From: Thauera sp. K11
GTDB taxonomy: Bacteria > Pseudomonadota > Gammaproteobacteria > Burkholderiales > Rhodocyclaceae
NCBI RefSeq assembly: GCF_002354895.1
Contig: NZ_CP023439.1
Coordinates: 1,736,001 to 1,800,000 of the forward strand
Reading direction: 5' to 3'
Length of the DNA stretch: 64,000 nucleotides
Shown: positions 1 through 7,584 of the stretch, piece by piece
Numbering within the stretch: the first letter of the stretch is position 1
How the letters are laid out: each line of letters starts with the position of its first letter
Program-made: the position numbers and the translations under genes
The notes under the pieces: generated by a model
The model's input: the letters and a program-made list of their open reading frames with translations, nothing else
Told to the model about the DNA's origin: nothing
The model's database searches: none

Positions 1-1267
1 TGCCGTAGGCGAGCTTGCGGCCGTCGTCGAACAGGGCGAGCGCGGGGTTGATGGTGTGGAACGGCCGTGCGCCGGGGCGCAGCGCCCGGTGCCCGCCGCC
101 GTCGAGCGAGAAGGCAAGGCCGCGGTTCTGGCAGGTGATGCCGGTCCCGGGGAGGACCACGCCCGAGCCGAACTCGAAATAGACCGACTGGATCGCGCTC
201 ACCATGTTGCCCGCGCCGTCGGCGACGGCGAACCAGGTCGTGTCTCCCTTGCCTGCCGGATGCGGCCAGGGTTGCGCGCGCTCCTTGTCGATTTCCCCGG
301 CAAGCGCGTCGAGCGCGGAAGGCCCCAGCAATGCAGCCGGATCGGCGCTCATCGTGGCAGGGCAGCCGACATGGGCGTCCCTGACCCGGAAAGCCGCCTT
401 GGTGGCCTCGACCAGGCCATGGACGTGGGCGAAGCTTTCGCCCTCGGTGACGCCGAGGCGGTCGAACAGCGCCAGGATCATCAATGAGGCGATGCCCTGG
501 GTCGGCGGCGGCATGTTGAAGAGACGGGCACCGCCGATCCTGACCGAGAGCGGCGTCACGATCCGCGCTTCGACCTCGCGGAGATCGGCTTCGCGAAGCG
601 GCGAGCCGACACCTTCCAGCTCGGCAGCGATGCGTTGCGCCAGCGCACCGCGATAGAGGCTCATGAGACCGTCGCTTGCGAGCTCCCGCAGGGTTTGGGC
701 GAGGCGGGGCAGCCGCAGCCTCCGGCCCTCGATCGGAGGCTCGCCGTCGGGCATGAAGGTTGCGGCGAAACCCGGCTGAGGCTCGAGTTCCGCGCGAAAC
801 CGGGCGCTCAGTTCGGCCTGGCTGCGGCTCACCGCAAAGCCGGCTTCGGCATAGTGGATCGCCGGCCCGAGCAGTTCGGACACCGGCAGGGGCCGCGACC
901 AATGGCTTGCCTCGTCGAGCACCCTGGCCCAGCCGGCGACGGTCGCCGGAGCGGTCAGGGCGGCAAGCGGGCCGCGTGTCGGGATCTGGTCGCAGCCCTG
1001 CTGCCGATACCAGCCGGGCGTCGCCAGCGCGGCTGCCGTGCCGCAGGCTTCGACCCCGACCGGCAGCCCGCCGGCGGGCGCAAGCAGCCAGAAGCTGTCG
1101 CCGCCGATCCCGCTCATGTGCGGATAGACGACCGAGAGTACGGCGGCGACGCAGACCGCGGCCTCGGCCGCGTTGCCCCCGGCCTTGAGCACGTCGAGAC
1201 CGGCCTGGCTTGCCAGATGATGCGGCGACGTCACCATCCCGCGATAACTGCGGAGAGTCTTGTTCAT
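1..1267 (-). CDS. gamma-glutamyltransferase family protein, partial (C-terminus beyond window)
   Basis: Ntn-hydrolase of the gamma-glutamyltranspeptidase family, which hydrolyses or transfers gamma-glutamyl groups after self-cleavage into two subunits. About 422 residues are visible. The N-terminus (MNKTLRSYRGMVTSPHHLAS) leads into a family-typical segment GGNAAEAAVCVAAVLSVV and GGDSFWL. The nucleophile threonine lies about residue 343 in GDTTWFAVAD, where the family usually has TTH rather than TTW. FGSGVVLPGTGI follows, as expected for the small subunit. The C-terminal part with the second glycine-rich oxyanion motif is outside the window. No signal peptide is evident. It is the last visible gene of a minus-strand amino-acid ABC transporter operon, suggesting that the imported substrate carries a gamma-glutamyl or similar amide bond. 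A cephalosporin-acylase-like specificity is possible. Confidence 0.9.
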   Translation of the reverse strand, partial: MNKTLRSYRGMVTSPHHLASQAGLDVLKAGGNAAEAAVCVAAVLSVVYPHMSGIGGDSFWLLAPAGGLPVGVEACGTAAALATPGWYRQQGCDQIPTRGPLAALTAPATVAGWARVLDEASHWSRPLPVSELLGPAIHYAEAGFAVSRSQAELSARFRAELEPQPGFAATFMPDGEPPIEGRRLRLPRLAQTLRELASDGLMSLYRGALAQRIAAELEGVGSPLREADLREVEARIVTPLSVRIGGARLFNMPPPTQGIASLMILALFDRLGVTEGESFAHVHGLVEATKAAFRVRDAHVGCPATMSADPAALLGPSALDALAGEIDKERAQPWPHPAGKGDTTWFAVADGAGNMVSAIQSVYFEFGSGVVLPGTGITCQNRGLAFSLDGGGHRALRPGARPFHTINPALALFDDGRKLAYG

Positions 1268-1318
1268 TCGAGAAAGTCCTGTGGAACGGGTCGAGCCTCG
1301 CGCGGCAAGGGCAGCGCT

Positions 1319-2074
1319 TCAGCCCATGAAGCGCTGCAGGAAGCGCTGCGCGCGCTCGGTCCCGGGGTTGGTGAAAAAGACCGACGGCGGCGAGATTTCG
1401 CGGACTTGTCCCTGGTCCATGAAGATGACCGTGTCGGCGACGTCGCGGGCGAAGGCCATCTCGTGCGTCACGATCAGCATCGTCAGGCCCCCGGCGGCAA
1501 GCTCGCGCATGACGGCCAGCACTTCGCCCACCATCTCGGGGTCGAGCGCGCTGGTCGGTTCATCGAACAGCACGATCTGCGGCCGCATGGCGAGCGCGCG
1601 GCAGATCGCGACGCGCTGCTTCTGGCCGCCCGAAAGCGTGTGCGGATAGACGTCCGCCTTGGCGGCAAGCCCCACGCGCTCGAGCAGCGCCAAGCCTTCG
1701 GCGCGCACCTCGTCCCGCGGACGGTGCAGGACGTGGACCGGCGATTCGACGATGTTCTCCAGCACGGTGAGATGCGGCCACAGCGCGAAGTTCTGGAAAA
1801 CCATCGCCATCTTGCCGCGCGCCAGGGCCAGCTCCCGCCTGGGCGCCGGCTTGCCCGACCGCTGCTGGAGCCGCACGCCGGCAACGGTGATCGCGCCCGA
1901 CGTCGGTTCCTCGAGCCAGTTCAGGCAGCGCAGGAAGGTCGATTTGCCCGATCCGCTCGGGCCCAGGATGCAGTTGGTCGTGCCGGCGGGAATGTCGACC
2001 GATATGTCGCGCAGCACTTCCACGTCGCCGAAATGCTTGCAGAGCCGTTCGGTGGACAAGGCGATCTCAGCCAT
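1319..2074 (-). CDS. polar amino-acid ABC transporter ATP-binding protein (GlnQ/HisP type)
   Basis: Cytoplasmic ATPase that powers uptake with the two permeases encoded just upstream. The 251-residue product shows Walker A GPSGSGKST, Q-loop FQNFALWP, signature LSGGQKQRVA, Walker B IVLFDEPTS and the switch histidine in VTHEM. I chose the start at MAEIALSTERL: it places the usual short N-terminus before the first strand, and its ATG overlaps the stop of the upstream permease by 8 bases, as in coupled translation. An upstream in-frame ATG at 2134 would add 20 residues of no family character. The exact substrate cannot be read from sequence; the neighbouring gamma-glutamyltransferase and RidA-like protein point to an amino acid derivative. 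Confidence 0.93.
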   Translation of the reverse strand: MAEIALSTERLCKHFGDVEVLRDISVDIPAGTTNCILGPSGSGKSTFLRCLNWLEEPTSGAITVAGVRLQQRSGKPAPRRELALARGKMAMVFQNFALWPHLTVLENIVESPVHVLHRPRDEVRAEGLALLERVGLAAKADVYPHTLSGGQKQRVAICRALAMRPQIVLFDEPTSALDPEMVGEVLAVMRELAAGGLTMLIVTHEMAFARDVADTVIFMDQGQVREISPPSVFFTNPGTERAQRFLQRFMG

Positions 2075-2723
2075 ATCTTTGACTCCTGATCTTCGAGAGA
2101 AAGCGGACGCCCTGTTCGACCAGCAATGAAACACTCCAGTAGAGTCCCGCTGCGAGCACGAAGGGCGCGAAGGGTGAGAAATAGTTGGTGCTCACGTAGT
2201 TGGCGGCGAAGGAGATTTCCTTCACCGTGATGATCATCAGCATGGCGCTGTCCTTGAGCACCATGATGATCTGGTTGCCGACCAGCGGCGCCGTGGTGAT
2301 GGCGACCTGCGGGAAGATGATCCGCCGGTACAGGGCTGGCATGGAGAAGCCGTAGGCACGGGCCGCCTCGGTGCAGCCGCTCGACAGGTTCATCATCGCC
2401 GAACGGAAGATCTCGACGAAATAGGCCGACGTATAGATCGTCAGCGTCAGCAGCCCGGCCCAGTAGGGACCGATGTTCCAGCCCAGTTCCGGCAGCCCGA
2501 AGTAGACGACGTAGGCGAGCAGCAGGAAGGGGACGCAGCGCACGAGGTCGACGAACCTGACGATCGCGGCGCGGGCGCGGGGCGAGGCTTCGCGGATGGC
2601 GACCGCTCCGAGCGCCGACAGGGCGAGGCTCAGGAGGACGGCCGCGATGCATAGCGACAGGGTCGTCGCCAGCCCGGCGAGGAAGATGTCGCGCTCGCGC
2701 CAGAGGATCTCGATGCCGTTCAT
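2067..2723 (-). CDS. polar amino-acid ABC transporter permease (HisM/GlnP family), second permease
   Basis: Inner-membrane subunit of about 218 residues with several hydrophobic segments. The ATPase-contacting EAA loop reads EAARAYGFSMPALYRRIIFP. LSSGCTEAARAYG and VLKDSAMLMIITVKE are typical of the His/Glu/Gln/Arg/opine permease family. The chosen start MNGIEILWRERD sits on an ATGA overlap with the stop of the first permease gene, so an in-frame extension to 3152 is an artefact of reading through that gene. Together with the product of the preceding gene it forms a heterodimeric channel. Confidence 0.92.
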   Translation of the reverse strand: MNGIEILWRERDIFLAGLATTLSLCIAAVLLSLALSALGAVAIREASPRARAAIVRFVDLVRCVPFLLLAYVVYFGLPELGWNIGPYWAGLLTLTIYTSAYFVEIFRSAMMNLSSGCTEAARAYGFSMPALYRRIIFPQVAITTAPLVGNQIIMVLKDSAMLMIITVKEISFAANYVSTNYFSPFAPFVLAAGLYWSVSLLVEQGVRFLSKIRSQRYG

Positions 2724-3373
2724 CGCCACGCACTCCCGTATTTGCGCTCGACGGCGCGTTCGATCGTCCGCTGCACCCACACCACGCCCGCGATGAGCGC
2801 CGTGTAGATGAGCGTCGCGGTCAGGAACGGCGGCAGCGGCTGATAGGTCTGCGCGCCGATCCGGGTCGCCGCGCGCGTGATCTCGACGACGCCGATGACG
2901 GCCACCGCAGGCGTCGCCTTGAGCAGCAGCGTCGCCTCGCTGACGATCGGGCTCAGGCTGGAACGCCAGAGCTGGGGAAAGATGATGCGGCGGAAGGTCT
3001 GCCGGCGGCTCATGCCATAGACCTTCGCCGCCTCGAGCTGGTCGCGGGCGAAATTGTCGAGGCCCGAGCGCCATATCTCGCAGTTGAAGGCCGAGGTGTT
3101 GAGGCCGAGCGTGATGATGGCGGCCGGCACCGGCCCGAGTTCCAGCCCCCACGTCGGCAGCACGAAGAAGATGAAGAGCGCCAGGGTGATGATCGGCGTC
3201 GCGCGCAGCATGCTGACATAGAGCGCGATCGCGCCGTCGAGGATCGGAACCTTGTTCCAGCGGGCGAGCGCGAGGACGAAGCCGAGCGGCAACCCCAGCG
3301 CGATGCCGGAGAGCGAAAGACCCAGTGTCGTCACCGCGCCGGCGCCGATGTCGAGGATGTCGGCCAGTGTCAT
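2720..3373 (-). CDS. polar amino-acid ABC transporter permease (HisQ family), first permease
   Basis: Inner-membrane permease of 217 residues. The N-terminal helix GLSLSGIALGLPLGFVLAL, LRATPIITLALFIFFVLP and the EAA loop EAAKVYGMSRRQTFRRIIFP identify the polar amino-acid family. It overlaps the second permease gene by four bases (ATGA), which implies translational coupling. A perfect hairpin separates it from the upstream binding-protein gene, so this gene and those after it may be expressed at a lower level than the binding protein. Confidence 0.92.
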   Translation of the reverse strand: MTLADILDIGAGAVTTLGLSLSGIALGLPLGFVLALARWNKVPILDGAIALYVSMLRATPIITLALFIFFVLPTWGLELGPVPAAIITLGLNTSAFNCEIWRSGLDNFARDQLEAAKVYGMSRRQTFRRIIFPQLWRSSLSPIVSEATLLLKATPAVAVIGVVEITRAATRIGAQTYQPLPPFLTATLIYTALIAGVVWVQRTIERAVERKYGSAWR

Positions 3374-3404
3374 CGCCGCAGGCTCCCGTCGTGTCGCGGT
3401 GGGC

Positions 3405-3430
3405 GGCCGCGAGGCATCCGCCTCGCGGCC
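3405..3430 (-). promoter_or_regulatory. perfect intercistronic hairpin between binding-protein and permease genes
   Basis: An 11-bp perfect stem (GGCCGCGAGGC paired with GCCTCGCGGCC) closes a 4-base loop in the 70-base gap after the binding-protein gene. There is no T-run, so a strong intrinsic terminator is unlikely. In ABC operons such hairpins often protect the upstream binding-protein mRNA and lower permease expression. That role is inferred from position. Confidence 0.6.
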
Positions 3431-3443
3431 TTGCCGTGCCCGT

Positions 3444-4277
3444 TCATTGCGGTGCCGCGTCGGGCAGGTCGGTGAAGCTGGCCCCGAGCCATTTCTGCTG
3501 AAGCTCGAAAAGGCTTCCGTCGGCGCGTGCGCCGGCCAGATAGGCGTTGAGATAGTTCAGCAGCGTGATGTTGCCTTTCGCCACCGCCCATGCGGCATAG
3601 GTCGGCCTTCCCGCGGCCTCTCCGATGCGGAAGCGGCCGGGTTGCTCGGCGGTAAGGCTGGTAAGGTTGACGATGCCGTTGATCACGTAGTCCAGCCGTC
3701 CATTGGCCAGATCCTGATAGGCTTCCGGGAAGGACGTGTATTGCACCACCTCGCCGAGTTCCCCGCCCGACTTGGCGAGCGTCACCTTGAGGTCGTCGAG
3801 CGCGGCGAAGGATGCGCCGCCCGACTGCACGCCGACCTTCTTGCCCGCGAGATCGGCCACGCCCTTGATGCGGGTCTCGCCGGCCCGGACCACGTAATAC
3901 TGCGTGGCCTCGGCGATCGGCATGGTGAAGTCGAGCGTCTTCAGCCGTTCCGGCGTGATCACCGCAGCCGTGATCGCCGCGTCGTATTTGCCGGTGGTCA
4001 CGCCGGGCAGCAGGCCCGACCAGGGAATGATCTGCTGCTGGATGTCGAAGGCCGCCTTCTTCTTCAGCCCCGCCAGGAGATCGTGATCGAGCCCCTTGGG
4101 CTCTCCGTTCTCGATGTATTCGAATGGCTTGTAATTGTCCTCGGTCGCGACAACCATCTTGCCGCGCGCCTGGATCGCCTCGAGCGAGGAACCGTCCGGA
4201 CCTTTCTTCGAGCAGGCCGCCAGGGGCAGGGCCACCGCTGCGCACAGCAACAGGGCGCGTCTGTTGAAATTCATCAT
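3444..4277 (-). CDS. family 3 extracellular solute-binding lipoprotein (amino-acid type)
   Basis: Periplasmic receptor of the ABC importer, 277 residues. The N-terminus is a lipoprotein signal with positively charged start, hydrophobic core and lipobox LAAC, giving a lipidated Cys22. The mature part has the family 3 hallmarks: VVATEDNYKPFEY near the start, GLDHDLLAGL, a stretch KYDAAITAAVITPERLKTLDF, and DLAGKKVGVQSGGASF at the domain crossover. Bound ligands in this family are amino acids, opines or related compounds. It lies between the ridA-like gene and the permease genes on the same strand and is presumably co-transcribed with them. Confidence 0.93.
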   Translation of the reverse strand: MMNFNRRALLLCAAVALPLAACSKKGPDGSSLEAIQARGKMVVATEDNYKPFEYIENGEPKGLDHDLLAGLKKKAAFDIQQQIIPWSGLLPGVTTGKYDAAITAAVITPERLKTLDFTMPIAEATQYYVVRAGETRIKGVADLAGKKVGVQSGGASFAALDDLKVTLAKSGGELGEVVQYTSFPEAYQDLANGRLDYVINGIVNLTSLTAEQPGRFRIGEAAGRPTYAAWAVAKGNITLLNYLNAYLAGARADGSLFELQQKWLGASFTDLPDAAPQ

Positions 4278-4326
4278 GTCATCTTCCTTTCGAATGTTGG
4301 AACGCCATCCATCCCGACGCGCGTCG

Positions 4327-4755
4327 TCATCGCCGCGCGATCAGGTCGATCTCGACAAGTGCGCCGTAGGCAAGACCCGTGACCCCGACGCAGGTCCGCG
4401 CGGGAAGCCGGTCGGCGGGGAAGAATTCCCGGTAGGTCTCGTTGAACGAACCGTAGTCGTCGTGGAACCGGGTCAAATACGCACGGACTGCAACGACATC
4501 GTCGAGACCCAGCCCGATGGCTTTCAGAACGGTCGTGAGGTTGCCCATCACGTTGCGGGTCTGCTGGACCACGCCTTCCGGCAATACGCCCGTGTCCGCA
4601 GGGGAGTCCGGCATCTGTCCCGTCACGAAGACGAAACCGCCGCATTCGACGGCATGGCTGAACGGGGCAACCGGACGTGGCGCGCCGGGCACCATGTGGA
4701 ACAGCATCGCCGGCTTCTCGGATTGTGCGACTTCAGTCAACGGCATACCCTCCAT
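4327..4755 (-). CDS. RidA/YjgF family protein
   Basis: About 142 residues. RidA proteins are trimeric deaminases of reactive enamine/imine intermediates made by PLP enzymes; some relatives are amidohydrolases or have unknown substrates. Family marks are PFSHAVECGGFVFVTGQMP, VVQQTRNVMGNLTTVLKAIG, AVRAYLTRFHDDYGSFNETY and the conserved arginine in LPARTCVGV. An in-frame ATG further upstream (4845) would add a hydrophobic tail that crosses the promoter region and the putative operator, so a start at 4755 or 4746 is preferred. It is the first gene of the transporter/gamma-glutamyltransferase operon and diverges from a MocR regulator, a common pairing for amine or amino-acid catabolism. Confidence 0.85.
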   Translation of the reverse strand: MEGMPLTEVAQSEKPAMLFHMVPGAPRPVAPFSHAVECGGFVFVTGQMPDSPADTGVLPEGVVQQTRNVMGNLTTVLKAIGLGLDDVVAVRAYLTRFHDDYGSFNETYREFFPADRLPARTCVGVTGLAYGALVEIDLIARR

Positions 4756-4805
4756 TGGTCTCAATTGATAGATCAGGCAAAGGGAAATTGTCCTGCTTAT
4801 TGGTG

Positions 4806-4936
4806 GTACAATTAAAACGATTGCCATAGGTGTGAACCATATCACTGCATATAAAGCATGACAATACGCAAGATAGGCGAAAAATGATTCGCTTTGCCAG
4901 AAATTCGCATCAATGAACTATGGCAATGAATAGTAC
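4806..4936. promoter_or_regulatory. divergent promoter region with long-arm inverted repeat, probable MocR operator
   Basis: The 202-base gap between the ridA-like gene and the MocR-type gene is clearly more AT-rich than its surroundings. The 10-base word ATTGCCATAG at 4820-4829 recurs exactly inverted as CTATGGCAAT at 4918-4927. Both copies extend outward to GTAC-A/T-ATT at 4806-4813 and its complement at 4929-4936; the spacer inside the arm is 6 bases in one copy and 1 in the other. The second copy lies about 20 bases upstream of the regulator start and would cover its promoter. MocR regulators typically bind paired sites in such divergent regions; binding here is inferred. Confidence 0.6.
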
Positions 4937-4957
4937 ATTTGACATGAGAGGGCAGAC

Positions 4958-6373
4958 ATGAGTGGAAAGACCGATCTTCATTGGACCGGGCGAGTCGCCG
5001 GTTTTGCGGGCGCGCGCTATCTGGCGATCATCCAGGCGGTCGAGGCGGCGATCGCCAATGGCGAACTGAAGGAGGGCGACCGGCTGCCGCCCCAGCGCGA
5101 ACTGGCCGAGCGGCTCGACCTCAACATCGGCACCGTCACGCACGCCTATGCGGAGATGCAGAAATCGGGACGCATCCGCGGCGAAGTCGGGCGCGGCACT
5201 TTCATCAACCGCATGGAAGGACCGGATGGTCCGACCACGCTGTGGGATCATTCCGTCAGGACCGACTTCGTCGACCTGTCGCACAATTTCCCGGCGCAGA
5301 TCGGGCCGCATCCCGCCGCGGAACTCATCATGGCCGAGCTTTGTGCGCCGCTCGACTTCCCGGGTTTGCTGGCCGCGCAGAACGATGCCGGTCTCGAGAC
5401 GCATCGCCGCGCCGCAAGCGACTGGCTGGGACGCTTCGGGGTCAGGGCAATGGCGGACGACATCCTCGTGACCTGCGGCGCGCAGCACGGGCTGATGCTG
5501 GCGCTCGGCGCCCTCACCAGGCCGGGCGACATCGCGCTCACCGAGGAATACGCCTTCTACGGCCTCAAATCCGCGGCCGCGATGATGGGGCGTTCATTGG
5601 TCGGCGTGCGCATGGACCAGGAAGGCATCATCCCCGACGTGCTCGAGAACGCCTGCCGGCGCACCGGTGCGCGCGTGCTCTTCTGCACGCCCACCCTGCA
5701 CAATCCGACTACGGCGACCATGTCGCTCGGCCGACGCAACGAGATCGTGCAGATCTGCGAGCGTTACGATGTGACGATCGTCGAGGACGACGTCTACGGC
5801 TTCATGCCGGAACCCGCGCCGGCTCCACTCTCGGCGCTCGCGCCCGATCGCGCGGTCCATGTCTCCAGCATCTCGAAGCTCGTCGGTCCGGGCCTGCGGA
5901 TCGGGTTCCTGGCGGCGCCCCGGCGCTATGTCCATGCCTTCGGCGTCGCGTTGCGCGCCTCGACGCTGATGGCTTCCCCCATCAACGCCGAATGGGCGGC
6001 GCGGCTCGTCCGCTCGGATGCGATCGACGGCATCATCGACGCGGTCCGCACGGAAACTGCGGCCCGGCAGGCGATCGTCCTTGCCAATCTGCCGAAGGAT
6101 TCGGTCGTTTCGAACTCGGCGGCCTTCTATTTCCGGCTGAAGCTCAGGAACGACTGGACCGGCGAGGCGTTCGCCCGCGCCGCCGAGGCGAACGGCGTCG
6201 GGGTGACACCTTTTGGCGTCTTCGACGTTGGGGCGATGCACGATTCGGACTCGGTGCGGGTCTGCGTCAACGCCGCGCCGGATCGGACGACCCTCAAGCA
6301 TGCGCTCTGGCAGCTCAGCGAATTGCTGAACGACGGCGCGCCCGAGCCGGTGCGGATGGGGAGGCACGTCTAG
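4958..6373 (+). CDS. MocR-family transcriptional regulator (GntR wHTH fused to class I aminotransferase domain)
   Basis: 471 residues. The N-terminal winged helix (about 20-85) contains GELKEGDRLPPQRELAERLD and TVTHAYAEMQKSGRIRGEVG, typical of GntR. The remainder is a fold-type I PLP domain with the Schiff-base lysine predicted at Lys307 in SSISKLVGPGLRIGF, and with VTCGAQHGLMLAL and FCTPTLHNPTTATM upstream of it. MocR proteins bind PLP or a PLP-amino acid adduct and use it to control a divergent target operon. Here the target would be the ridA/ABC/gamma-glutamyltransferase operon, with autoregulation through the proximal operator arm. The start matches the usual short leader before the wHTH. 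Confidence 0.93.
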   Translation: MSGKTDLHWTGRVAGFAGARYLAIIQAVEAAIANGELKEGDRLPPQRELAERLDLNIGTVTHAYAEMQKSGRIRGEVGRGTFINRMEGPDGPTTLWDHSVRTDFVDLSHNFPAQIGPHPAAELIMAELCAPLDFPGLLAAQNDAGLETHRRAASDWLGRFGVRAMADDILVTCGAQHGLMLALGALTRPGDIALTEEYAFYGLKSAAAMMGRSLVGVRMDQEGIIPDVLENACRRTGARVLFCTPTLHNPTTATMSLGRRNEIVQICERYDVTIVEDDVYGFMPEPAPAPLSALAPDRAVHVSSISKLVGPGLRIGFLAAPRRYVHAFGVALRASTLMASPINAEWAARLVRSDAIDGIIDAVRTETAARQAIVLANLPKDSVVSNSAAFYFRLKLRNDWTGEAFARAAEANGVGVTPFGVFDVGAMHDSDSVRVCVNAAPDRTTLKHALWQLSELLNDGAPEPVRMGRHV

Positions 6374-6459
6374 CCGTGGGGGCTGCTGATCCATGCCAAA
6401 AACCTGGACGGAGACCGGCATGCGGCGCTCGGCCGTCCTGGCGGGCAGGCCGCCACCCC

Positions 6460-6924
6460 TCAGTGCAGATCTTCTTCCAGTGGCGGCACCGGCATCAGCA
6501 TGATGCCTTCCTCGAGCAATTCCTCCACTTCGTCGCGCGAGGCGGCACCGCGGATGCTGCGCGCCTCGGTTTCACCGTAGTGGATCTTCCGCGCTTCTTC
6601 CGGCAGGCGGGCGCCGACGTCCTCGGCTTCGTGTGCGAGCTTGCGCAGCATGGACACCACTGCCGCGGCCGCCGCGGGGGCTGAAGGCGAGGTGTCCTGC
6701 CCGGCTGCCGGGATCTCCGCCGGGGAAGCCGGCGCCGGCACCTGCGGCGGCGAGGCATGGCGCGTCTGCACGTACGGCGCGCTGGGCAGGCGCTGCAGAT
6801 TCTTCGAGCCGCATGTCGGGCATTCGACGAGGTGGCGCGCAAGCTGGGCCTCGAAGGCTCCGGCGGAGCCGAACCAGCCTTCGAAACGATGTTCCTTGTC
6901 GCAGCAGAGGTCGAGGACGATCAC
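6460..6924 (-). CDS. DUF1178 family protein
   Basis: 154 residues. The N-terminus MIVLDLCCDKEHRFEGWFGS and the motif VECPTCGSKNLQRLPSAPYV match DUF1178, a small proteobacterial family of unknown function. Paired cysteines (CC near residue 7 and CPTC near residue 37) suggest a zinc ribbon. The middle is Pro/Ala-rich and probably disordered; the C-terminus has the conserved HYGETEARSIRGAA stretch. It is convergent with the MocR-type gene. Confidence 0.85.
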   Translation of the reverse strand: MIVLDLCCDKEHRFEGWFGSAGAFEAQLARHLVECPTCGSKNLQRLPSAPYVQTRHASPPQVPAPASPAEIPAAGQDTSPSAPAAAAAVVSMLRKLAHEAEDVGARLPEEARKIHYGETEARSIRGAASRDEVEELLEEGIMLMPVPPLEEDLH

Positions 6925-7206
6925 GGGCAGTGGCGGGCAGGTCTGGTTGAATGAAACGTCATGGCGGCCATCGTCGCCTATCCGGTCGACCGCGGTGCGC
7001 GGAGATGGTGCCCCGGATGCAGCGATTCCGGGTCGCTGGCGAGGTCGAAACCGCGGATTCTAAGCCAAGGGCAGCCCTGAAACAACGCGATGCGGCGGCA
7101 ATAAACGCCGGAAAACCAATATCTTGGCGCCGGTCGGGTGGTGGCGTGGCGTCGTCATTCCGCATCGCGGCGCAGGAGTGGGCGTGCTCGCGAATTTCGT
7201 GCGGAA
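6925..7206. other. intergenic region, no supported gene
   Basis: Only short unsupported open frames occur between the DUF1178 gene and the tRNA promoter. The one local structure is an inverted repeat CGTGCG-GAATTT-CGCACG at 7198-7215, directly over the presumed -35 side of the tRNA promoter. Confidence 0.5.
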
Positions 7207-7235
7207 TTTCGCACGCAATGGCAAAGGAGTACAAT
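7207..7235 (+). promoter_or_regulatory. promoter of tRNA-Leu
   Basis: A good -10 hexamer TACAAT at 7230-7235 lies 11 bases upstream of the mature tRNA. The hexamer at 17-base spacing (TTTCGC, 7207-7212) is a poor -35. An inverted repeat CGTGCG/CGCACG overlaps this -35. Confidence 0.5.
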
Positions 7236-7245
7236 TCCGGCCCCT

Positions 7246-7330
7246 GCCCGGGTGGCGAAATCGGTAACCGCAGTGGACTTAAAATCCACCGCCGCATGGC
7301 TTACGGGTTCGAGTCCCGTCCCGGGTACCA
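7246..7330 (+). tRNA. tRNA-Leu (anticodon UAA)
   Basis: An 85-base class II tRNA with encoded CCA. The acceptor stem pairs GCCCGGG (7246-7252) with CCCGGGT (7320-7326), followed by A and CCA. The anticodon stem GTGGA/TCCAC encloses the loop CTTAAAA with anticodon TAA at 7280-7282, reading UUA codons. A long variable arm follows and the T arm contains GTTCGAG. UUA is rare in GC-rich genomes, so this is probably the only UAA-decoding leucine tRNA. No integrase or repeated 3' end is seen next to it. Confidence 0.97.
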
Positions 7331-7584
7331 CGTCGGCGGCCGCATGCGGTCTTCGCCTGCGCACGCGCTGCGGCCGATGGGGAGGCGTCGTTTCCGCGTG
7401 AAATTGAAGCCGGCCGGGCCTGCCGCGGCTGGCCGCCGCTTCATGCACCGACGGATCTGTCGCTTCGTGCCGGCAGGACGATTGTAAACATTACATTGGC
7501 GGCGCTCCGCGCAGGAATCCGGGCGGCGAAGCCGGTGTTCCGAGTGCTGCAGAAACCTTTACGGCCTGGCCGGGGACGTTCGCT

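Noticed and set aside
635..2089. 484-residue plus-strand open frame
   Set aside because: Antisense to the gamma-glutamyltransferase and ATPase genes; Arg/Gly/His-rich composition typical of a shadow frame in GC-rich DNA.
7246..7330. tRNA-Leu as an integration site for a genomic island
   Set aside because: No integrase and no repeated copy of the tRNA 3' end found in the window.
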